The notes beneath the pieces were generated by a model. It was not told the DNA's origin and searched no databases. It saw nothing but the letters and a program-made list of their open reading frames with translations. Source: JBFFSQ01 sp041572275 (GTDB lineage Bacteria; Pseudomonadota; Gammaproteobacteria; SZUA-229). From it: DNA of 8,149 bases. This document shows positions 1 to 5,064 of this stretch, in pieces; position 1 is the first letter of the stretch, and each line of letters opens with the position of its first letter. Both the position numbers and the translations under genes were made by a program. The DNA is taken from assembly GCA_041572275.1 (NCBI GenBank), contig JBFFSQ010000137.1:1-8149 (forward strand), read 5' to 3'.

Positions 1-148
1 CACGCTGCAGCATTTCCACCAGTTCACCACGTTCCATCTGCTGTACCAGTTCTGTATTACTGACCATCGCCGCCTGAACCGGTAACATCTGGCCCAGCAA
101 CAAACCCAACATAACCAGCAACAGTCCTGATTTTTTCAACACCGACAT
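1..148 (-). CDS. PA2779-family secreted protein, N-terminal part (cut by window edge)
   Basis: The first 49 codons are visible and the rest lies beyond base 1. They show a Sec-type signal peptide: positive start (MSVLKK), a Leu/Met-rich core at about residues 7-23, and a likely cleavage after the Ala pair at residues 26-27 (VQAA/MVS). The mature part starts with MVSNTELVQQMERGELVEML. An AAMVS junction followed by a short, polar, helical stretch is what I recall for PA2779-family (DUF6627-like) proteins, small exported proteins of unknown function often beside a PA2778-type cysteine peptidase. The start is supported by an AGGAGA Shine-Dalgarno 6 nt upstream. It is the next gene on the ffh strand after a 286-bp gap holding a tandem repeat. 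The signal peptide is clear; the family name rests on memory of a short N-terminus and is less sure. Confidence 0.65.
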   Translation of the reverse strand, partial: MSVLKKSGLLLVMLGLLLGQMLPVQAAMVSNTELVQQMERGELVEMLQR

Positions 149-154
149 GATAAC

Positions 155-160
155 TCTCCT
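155..160 (-). promoter_or_regulatory. Ribosome binding site of the PA2779-like gene
   Basis: On the minus strand AGGAGA ends 6 nt before the ATG at 148. It is one of the strongest Shine-Dalgarno sequences in the window and supports this start for the truncated gene. Confidence 0.8.
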
Positions 161-224
161 GACCTCTGAAATTCTTCTTAGAAAACGCAAGATTAATTGA
201 TGGTGAATACAGCTGCAATATCAG

Positions 225-241
225 GCCCTGTCTCACAGGGC
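225..241. other. Small perfect hairpin in the leader of the PA2779-like gene
   Basis: GCCCTG and CAGGGC form a perfect 6-bp GC-rich stem around a 5-nt loop, inside the gap between the heptamer array and the PA2779-like gene. No T-run follows on either strand, so it is not a standard intrinsic terminator. It could be a leader structure or chance. The rest of the gap (149-350) is AT-rich and I see no other clear element in it. Confidence 0.25.
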
Positions 242-350
242 ATTTCGGCTGACCAGGTAGTATTTATGATGAGTACGTCACAGAATGACTTTGAACTTAT
301 CTTCAGTAATGAATACATTATTAGTTCAGGAAAAAATAACAGATAACCAA

Positions 351-434
351 CCATTAACCATTAACCATTAACCATTAACCATTAACCATTAACCATTAAC
401 CATTAACCATTAACCATTAACCATTAACCATTAA
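351..434. repeat. Perfect tandem heptamer array, 12 copies of CCATTAA
   Basis: Twelve uninterrupted, identical 7-bp units (84 bp) read CCATTAA on the plus strand and TTAATGG on the minus strand. The last unit touches the ffh stop codon (435-437) with no base between. At the other end the array breaks into a degenerate unit (AACCAA at 345-350). Every unit is direct and there are no spacers, so this is a microsatellite-like or iteron-like array and not CRISPR. On the minus strand it would be the start of the ffh 3' untranslated region. Three units make 21 bp, about two helical turns. The perfect identity suggests recent expansion by slippage or active maintenance. No function can be read from the sequence. 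Confidence 0.97.
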
Positions 435-1793
435 CTAAAAACCCATCCCCCCAGGCATGTTCCCTTTCATCATCCGCATCATCTTCGCCATGCCACCATT
501 GGCAAATTTCTTCATCATCTTGCGCATCTGCAACTGCTGTTTCATCAAGCGATTGACATCCTGCACCTGGACTCCAGCACCAAGAGCAATGCGGCGTTTG
601 CGCGAACCCTTAATCAGATCAGGAAAACTGCGCTCTTTAGGTGTCATTGACTGAATGATGGCGATCATACGCTTGACGTCACGGTCATCCATTTTACCTT
701 TAACTTTATCCGCCATACCGCCCATGCCTGGCATCTTGTCCATCAGGCCACCAAGTCCACCCATATTCATCATCTGTTCAAGCTGGTCTTTAAGGTCATT
801 GAAATCAAATGTTTTGCCTTTCTGGACCTTTTTGGCCAGTTTCGCCGCTTTATCTTTGTCGACACTGCGCTCAACCTCTTCCACCAGACTAAGCACATCA
901 CCCATACCCAGAATTCTGGAGGCCAGTCGATCAGGATGAAAAGGCTCAAGGGCATCCACTTTCTCACCGGCACCGAGGAACTTGATGGGCTTACCGGTTA
1001 CCTGACGGATCGACAGGGCCGCACCACCACGGGCATCACCATCAGTTTTGGTGAGTACGACACCGGTCAGCTCCAGACTGTCATTAAAAGCCTTGGCTGT
1101 ATTGGCCGCATCCTGGCCGGTCATACTATCGACCACAAACAGGGTTTCAACCGGATTAATGGCACTATGAATACGCTGAATTTCATCCATCATTTCAGCA
1201 TCGACATGCAGTCGACCTGCGGTATCGACTAACACCACATCCTGGAATTGTTTACGTGCCTGGTCGATAGCCGCGCTCGCAATGGCGACGGGATCCTGGT
1301 CTTTATGACTGGGAAAGAATTCGGCACCGACCTGGCCGGCCAGCGTTTCCAGCTGTTTAATCGCAGCAGGGCGATAAACGTCACAGCTCACCACCATGAC
1401 ATTTTTTTTATGACGCTCTTTGAGTAGTTTGGCCAGCTTGGCAACAGTGGTGGTTTTACCTGCCCCCTGCAAACCGGCCATCAGCACCACTGCCGGCGGC
1501 TGGACATTCAGGTCAAGCGCCTCATTGGCTTCACCAATGGTACTGACCAATTCATCATTCACCACTTTGATCAAGGCCTGCCCAGGCGTCAGGCTGCCCA
1601 GTACTTCCTTACCCACAGCGCGTTGTTTAACCCGATCGACAAAATCCCTCACCACAGGCAAGGCCACATCGGCTTCCAGCAGCGCCATGCGCACATCGCG
1701 CAAGGTATCTTGAATATTGTCCTCAGTGAGTCGGCCCTGACCACGCAGGTTCTTTATCGTCCGGCCCAGGCGTTCGCTTAAACTATCAAACAT
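435..1793 (-). CDS. ffh: Signal recognition particle protein Ffh (SRP54)
   Basis: Ffh is the GTPase subunit of the bacterial signal recognition particle. It binds 4.5S RNA and signal sequences of nascent membrane proteins and docks with FtsY at the inner membrane. The 452 residues match the usual length. The N domain covers about 1-95 and the G domain about 100-295, with P-loop GLQGAGKTTT (107-116), DVYRPAA (138-144), DTAGR (190-194), TKTDGDARGG (248-257) and GAGEK (274-278). The M domain (about 325-452) has the RNA-binding stretch around SRKRR (397-401) and a Met-rich C-terminus ending in GGMGF. The start MFDSLSERL is the family norm, though no good Shine-Dalgarno precedes it. It lies 33 bp behind the phosphodiesterase-like gene on the same strand. 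The TAG stop abuts the heptamer array. The rpsP-rimM-trmD-rplS block commonly found downstream is missing. Confidence 0.98.
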   Translation of the reverse strand: MFDSLSERLGRTIKNLRGQGRLTEDNIQDTLRDVRMALLEADVALPVVRDFVDRVKQRAVGKEVLGSLTPGQALIKVVNDELVSTIGEANEALDLNVQPPAVVLMAGLQGAGKTTTVAKLAKLLKERHKKNVMVVSCDVYRPAAIKQLETLAGQVGAEFFPSHKDQDPVAIASAAIDQARKQFQDVVLVDTAGRLHVDAEMMDEIQRIHSAINPVETLFVVDSMTGQDAANTAKAFNDSLELTGVVLTKTDGDARGGAALSIRQVTGKPIKFLGAGEKVDALEPFHPDRLASRILGMGDVLSLVEEVERSVDKDKAAKLAKKVQKGKTFDFNDLKDQLEQMMNMGGLGGLMDKMPGMGGMADKVKGKMDDRDVKRMIAIIQSMTPKERSFPDLIKGSRKRRIALGAGVQVQDVNRLMKQQLQMRKMMKKFANGGMAKMMRMMKGNMPGGMGF

Positions 1794-1825
1794 GATGAAT
1801 TACAGTGCTTATACAAGAAGTCGCG

Positions 1826-1831
1826 ATTATA
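1826..1831 (-). promoter_or_regulatory. Candidate -10 element for ffh
   Basis: A perfect TATAAT reads on the minus strand across the stop codon of the upstream hydrolase gene, 32 bp before the ffh ATG. No convincing -35 hexamer or extended -10 sits in front of it, so it may be chance. If used, it would give ffh its own promoter with a leader of about 25 nt. Confidence 0.3.
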
Positions 1832-2594
1832 TCTGAAAAATGTCGCCACTGGATAATTGATGGATATCCCAGTCATCGTTGAGCAGTGCCCGGCACTCAT
1901 CCATAATCAGGGTTTCATCGCCAGGTTTCAGATGACTGATGCCAAGTTTGGGGCGATGTTTGAGTTTTTGAAGATCGGCTGCCAGCAAGCTGGGGCAAAA
2001 ATGCCGGGCCAGCTTGGCCAGTTCAATATCATGGTTAGCAAAGGCCGATTCAATGATCAGCAGATCAATGCGGTCATATTCGTTTAACACTGGCCACAGT
2101 GTATCATTACTCGAGGTATCACCCGTATAGACCAACACCTGCTTGCCTTGTTTTACGGCATAGGCCACTGCAGGTACCGTATGACTGACTTCAATCATTT
2201 CAATACAACGGTCAGCCAGAACGACAGTATCACCAGGCTGCATGGGCTGGAAGGTAATTACTGGTGAATCCTTGGAAGGTAATTCAGAGAAGTCCGGCCA
2301 AATCTCCCAGTTAAAGATATGCTTCTTGAAACTATCAATGGTTGCCTGCAGGGCATGAATAACCAGCGGCTGCTGCAAATCGGAGAACAGGGTATCCACC
2401 AGTAAAGGAATACTGGCAATGTGATCCATATGGCTATGGGTAAGGAAAATATGTTGCAGCCTGGACATTTCCTGCAAAGATAAATCACCCACACCCGTCC
2501 CCGCATCCAGCAAAATATCATCATCCACTAGAAATGAAGATGTGCGCAGATTTTCACCAATCCCGCCACTACACCCTAAAACACGTAACTGCAT
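1827..2594 (-). CDS. Metallo-beta-lactamase-fold hydrolase, class II cyclic-nucleotide phosphodiesterase type
   Basis: This 255-residue protein has the full metal-binding set of the metallo-beta-lactamase fold: HSHMDH (53-58), His138 in SHTVPA, Asp159 in YTGDTSS and His221 in SHLKPGD. The N-terminus MQLRVLGCSGGIG, the DDDILLDAGTGVGDL stretch (24-38) and HIFNWEIWPDF (92-102) resemble proteins annotated as 3',5'-cyclic-nucleotide phosphodiesterases (class II). The likely reaction is hydrolysis of cAMP or cGMP to the 5'-nucleotide using two metal ions. No signal peptide is visible, so it should be cytosolic, unlike the periplasmic CpdP of Vibrio. The start is supported by AGGG 6 nt upstream. It lies between ffh and ypjD, which are direct divergent neighbours in Pseudomonas as I recall, so it looks like an added gene. 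Fold is sure; substrate is inferred and another phosphoester or a tRNase Z-like role is possible. Confidence 0.85.
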   Translation of the reverse strand: MQLRVLGCSGGIGENLRTSSFLVDDDILLDAGTGVGDLSLQEMSRLQHIFLTHSHMDHIASIPLLVDTLFSDLQQPLVIHALQATIDSFKKHIFNWEIWPDFSELPSKDSPVITFQPMQPGDTVVLADRCIEMIEVSHTVPAVAYAVKQGKQVLVYTGDTSSNDTLWPVLNEYDRIDLLIIESAFANHDIELAKLARHFCPSLLAADLQKLKHRPKLGISHLKPGDETLIMDECRALLNDDWDIHQLSSGDIFQI

Positions 2595-2600
2595 TATGCA

Positions 2601-2604
2601 CCCT
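2601..2604 (-). promoter_or_regulatory. Ribosome binding site of the phosphodiesterase-like gene
   Basis: AGGG on the minus strand lies 6 nt before the ATG at 2594 and supports that start. Confidence 0.6.
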
Positions 2605-2648
2605 AAGCTGAACTGTTCTGACCCATTCCTGACAAAATGCTATCACAG

Positions 2649-2678
2649 GTTATATAAAAGTCAGCAAATTCATGAAAA
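2649..2678 (-). promoter_or_regulatory. Weak candidate promoter of the phosphodiesterase-like gene
   Basis: On the minus strand TTTTCA (2678-2673) and TATAAC (2654-2649) are separated by 18 bp, which would put the start of transcription near 2642 and give a leader of about 48 nt. The -35 is poor, as expected for an activator-dependent promoter. The CRP-like site at 2701-2716 would then be centred about 65 bp upstream, near the usual class I distance of 61.5. The region is AT-rich, so similar matches could arise by chance. Confidence 0.25.
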
Positions 2679-2690
2679 TCCAGACAATTT

Positions 2691-2708
2691 TGCTCATCTT
2701 CGTGAGCA
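2691..2708. promoter_or_regulatory. Inverted repeat TGCTCA-N6-TGAGCA in the divergent gap
   Basis: Two perfect 6-bp arms flank a 6-nt centre (TCTTCG). It overlaps the CRP-like site by 8 bp. No T-run follows on either strand, so an operator is more likely than a terminator. The binding protein cannot be named. Confidence 0.35.
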
Positions 2709-2716
2709 CTTTCACA
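2701..2716. promoter_or_regulatory. CRP-like binding site (CGTGA-N6-TCACA)
   Basis: CGTGA-GCACTT-TCACA matches the CRP/Vfr core TGTGA-N6-TCACA at 9 of 10 positions. It sits in the 285-bp gap between the phosphodiesterase-like gene (minus) and ypjD (plus), 107 bp upstream of the former's ATG. By a simple equal-base estimate a match this good is expected about 0.01 times in a gap this size and about 0.24 times in the whole window. Control of a cyclic-nucleotide hydrolase by cAMP-CRP would be a sensible feedback arrangement, but that is inference. Confidence 0.45.
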
Positions 2717-2830
2717 CAAGTATAGTCAAATCTTTAAAAATTAAGCCCTAATTCAGGCTTGGCGACTGGTGATTAACGGTATTTTTATTTACCCTAGGCG
2801 ATAAATAAATCAGCCATCATGTCATTACTG

Positions 2831-2836
2831 TATAAT
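2831..2836 (+). promoter_or_regulatory. Candidate -10 element of the ypjD-corB-radA transcript
   Basis: A perfect TATAAT lies 44 bp before the ypjD ATG, in the context ACTGTATAATGATG. No good -35 is present at 16-18 bp. Transcription would begin near 2843, giving a leader of about 37 nt. Confidence 0.4.
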
Positions 2837-2879
2837 GATGATTTCTGCAAAACTATTAAAATAAGATTACCACCTGAAT

Positions 2880-3686
2880 ATGAGTAACATAAGCGGCTTT
2901 ATTGCACTTAGTCTTTACCTTGTTTGTACACTGGGACTGATTCTGCGTTTGCTGGGCAAAACACAACTGGCCTCAAAGTCCATTGCCAGCTTACTAATTC
3001 CTGGGTTTGTGGGTGTCTTTTTCCATCTTCTTCATCTATACAGCACACTGATTTCAGACCAGGGCCTGCAATTTGGCTTTTTTAATGCGGCTTCAGCCAT
3101 CGGTGCCATCAACAGTCTGCTAATCCTGCTCATGTCACTCAAACGCCAGACTGAAATCATGGCGACAATTATTTTACCCCTTACTGCTCTAACTATCATT
3201 TTCGAAGTTGTGTTTCCAGGCAGCCTCCTGTTACCTCCGGAAAGCCCTATAGGGCTGCAAATACATGTTCTAGCTTCCATTATTGCCTACAGCCTGCTGG
3301 GCCTGGCCGCATTAATGTCATTACTTCTGGCGATTCAGAACCATTTGTTGCATAACCACCATCCAGGCGGCCTGCTCCACCACCTGCCTCCTTTGCAGAT
3401 ACTGGAAAAAATGCTGTTTGATTCAATTTTCGCAGGCTTTATCGGCCTGAGCATTGCCCTGGCCTCCGGCTTTATTTTTCTGGAAAACCTGTTTGCCCAA
3501 CACCTGGTGCACAAAACCATCCTTGGCATTATTGCCTGGCTCGTCTTTGGCATCCTGTTGCTGGGTCGACTAATCATGGGCTGGCGTGGCCGCACCGCTA
3601 TTCGCTGGACGCTGAGTGGATTTGTCACCCTGATGCTGGCGTATTTTGGCAGTAAATTTGTGCTGGAATTCATCATTGCGTCTTGA
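2880..3686 (+). CDS. ypjD: YpjD-type inner membrane protein, CcsA/CcmC cytochrome c assembly family
   Basis: The 268-residue protein is almost wholly hydrophobic, with about eight membrane segments (roughly 4-23, 35-53, 64-85, 93-111, 128-151, 180-200, 211-230, 243-265). It carries features of the cytochrome c assembly family: HLLHLY (49-54), FGFFNA (65-70), QIHVLASIIAYSLLGLAAL (128-146) and FAQHLVHKTILGIIAWLVFG (205-224). The C-terminal GWRGRTAIRWTLSGF...LAYFGSKFVLEFI is a hallmark of YpjD. His129, His208 and His211 are candidate haem ligands as in CcsA/CcmC. The tryptophan-rich WWD motif of true haem-handling members is not obvious, so a haem role is unproven. In gammaproteobacteria this gene commonly lies beside ffh and corB, as here. 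No clear Shine-Dalgarno precedes the ATG. The corB gene follows after 55 bp. Confidence 0.92.
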   Translation: MSNISGFIALSLYLVCTLGLILRLLGKTQLASKSIASLLIPGFVGVFFHLLHLYSTLISDQGLQFGFFNAASAIGAINSLLILLMSLKRQTEIMATIILPLTALTIIFEVVFPGSLLLPPESPIGLQIHVLASIIAYSLLGLAALMSLLLAIQNHLLHNHHPGGLLHHLPPLQILEKMLFDSIFAGFIGLSIALASGFIFLENLFAQHLVHKTILGIIAWLVFGILLLGRLIMGWRGRTAIRWTLSGFVTLMLAYFGSKFVLEFIIAS

Positions 3687-3727
3687 CGCCTAAGCACATC
3701 ACTTTAATAATTATTCCCCCAGTCCAC

Positions 3728-3732
3728 AGGAA
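3728..3732 (+). promoter_or_regulatory. Ribosome binding site fixing the TTG start of corB
   Basis: AGGAA lies 9 nt before the TTG at 3742. The frame is open upstream only to the TAA at 3691-3693 and has no ATG or GTG before the TTG, so this site supports the non-standard start. Confidence 0.6.
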
Positions 3733-3741
3733 CAACGCGTC

Positions 3742-5064
3742 TTGAACGACATATCCACGGGTACCCTGTTTACCCTGCTTTTTATTCTCATTATTCTGTC
3801 CGCTTTTTTCTCCAGCTCAGAAACTGGCCTGATGTCACTGAACCGCTATCGGCTGAAACATCTGGCAGACAATGATCAGACAGGTGCCAAGCTAGCCCAG
3901 GCATTGCTGAAACGCCCGGACCGTTTATTAGGCCTGATCCTACTGGGCAATAACTTCGTCAATATCCTGGCGTCTGCACTGGCGACCATCATTGCCATGC
4001 GCCTGCTCGGGGAAGCAGGCATCGCCATTGCTACGGGGCTACTCACCCTGGTGGTGCTTATTTTTGCAGAAGTGGCACCAAAAACCCTGGCCGCATTACA
4101 CCCGGAACGCATTGCCTTTCCTGCAGCCTATGTCTACACCCCGTTACTGAAACTGCTGTATCCCCTTGTTTTTCTGGTCAACAGCTTCGCCAATGCGGTC
4201 CTGAGATTATTTGGTGTTCGCCCCGGCAGCATCCAGCATGAAGGAGTGAGTGCTGAAGAATTGCGCACAGTGGTGATGGAAACCAGCCAGCTCATCCCAC
4301 AAAAACATCAGGACATGCTACTGGGCATCCTCAATCTTGAAAATGCCACCGTGGATGACATCATGGTACCGCGCAATGAAATCACGGCCCTCGACCTCGA
4401 TGAAGACTGGGAAGAAATCCTCAAGGACCTAACCACCTGCCAGCGCACACGCTTACCGGTCTATCGTGGCGACATCAATAATATTATCGGCATTATCCAT
4501 ATGCGTCGTGTTATCAACCTGTTGAGTCACGATGAACTAACCCCAGAAAACCTGGAAAAACAAATCCGTGATGCCTATTTCATCCCGGAAGGAACTTCGT
4601 TATACCAGCAGTTGGTTAATTTCCAGTTGAACAAACGACGGACTGCTCTAGCCGTCGATGAATACGGCGATATCCAGGGACTGGTAACACTGGAAGATAT
4701 CCTTGAGGAAGTGGTCGGCGAATTCACTACGACCTCACCACTAAACAATCAGAACATACACCCTCAAACTGACGGCACCATTCTTATCGCCGGCAGCACC
4801 CATATCCGAGAAATCAATCGTAGTCTCGACTGGGATCTACCAATTGATGGCCCGAAAACACTCAATGGCCTGATTCTGGAACACATGGAAATGATTCCCG
4901 AACCCGGTACCAGTTTAAAAATTGATCAGTACCCCATCGAAATCACCAAAACCCAGAACAATGCCGTACAGATGGCGCGCGTCTTCGCCACTATCAAACC
5001 ATCGAAATTACAGGACAATGACTCAGACGACCTGAACAGGGATGATGAAAATGGCGAAAACTAA
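3742..5064 (+). CDS. corB: CNNM/HlyC-CorC family membrane protein (CorB-like, magnesium/cobalt transport)
   Basis: The 440 residues show the CorB layout. A DUF21/CNNM membrane domain (about 1-190) contains SSSETGLMSLNRYRLKHL (24-41), GNNFVNI (69-75) and FAEVAPKTLA (108-117). A CBS pair follows (about 205-328), with MVPR (208-211), TRLPVYRGDINNIIGIIH (236-253) and VDEYGDIQGLVTLEDILEEVVGEF (305-328). A CorC/HlyC C-terminal domain spans about 340-418. Related proteins are Mg2+ efflux or transport factors, with ATP-Mg sensing by the CBS module. Translation starts at TTG: no ATG or GTG is available before the conserved region, and MNDIS-(hydrophobic) is the normal beginning. The last 18 residues form an acidic tail (DNDSDD...DDENGEN) outside the conserved domain, and the DNA encoding it carries the radA translation start. 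The gene overlaps radA by 14 bp. Confidence 0.93.
   Translation: MNDISTGTLFTLLFILIILSAFFSSSETGLMSLNRYRLKHLADNDQTGAKLAQALLKRPDRLLGLILLGNNFVNILASALATIIAMRLLGEAGIAIATGLLTLVVLIFAEVAPKTLAALHPERIAFPAAYVYTPLLKLLYPLVFLVNSFANAVLRLFGVRPGSIQHEGVSAEELRTVVMETSQLIPQKHQDMLLGILNLENATVDDIMVPRNEITALDLDEDWEEILKDLTTCQRTRLPVYRGDINNIIGIIHMRRVINLLSHDELTPENLEKQIRDAYFIPEGTSLYQQLVNFQLNKRRTALAVDEYGDIQGLVTLEDILEEVVGEFTTTSPLNNQNIHPQTDGTILIAGSTHIREINRSLDWDLPIDGPKTLNGLILEHMEMIPEPGTSLKIDQYPIEITKTQNNAVQMARVFATIKPSKLQDNDSDDLNRDDENGEN
5038..5041 (+). promoter_or_regulatory. Ribosome binding site deciding the radA start
   Basis: AGGG ends 9 nt before the ATG at 5051 but only 0 and 3 nt before the ATGs at 5042 and 5045. The spacing, and the standard RadA beginning MAKTK, select 5051. 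Confidence 0.65.

Noticed and set aside
225..241. Intrinsic terminator between ffh and the PA2779-like gene
   Set aside because: The 6-bp stem is good but no T-run follows on the minus strand; kept only as an unexplained hairpin.
267..282. Second CRP-like site upstream of the PA2779-like gene (TGATG-N6-TCACA)
   Set aside because: Only one half fits; 7 of 10 core matches is near what chance gives in a window this size.
351..434. CRISPR array
   Set aside because: The units are 7 bp, directly abutting, and have no spacers; there are no cas genes in the window.
2542..2751. Plus-strand reading frame of 69 codons in the divergent gap
   Set aside because: It begins inside the opposite-strand hydrolase gene, has no recognisable domain or good ribosome site, and covers the candidate promoter and operator region.
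5042..5050. Upstream radA starts at 5042 and 5045
   Set aside because: They leave 0 or 3 nt to the AGGG site, and RadA proteins normally begin at the MAKTK position (5051).
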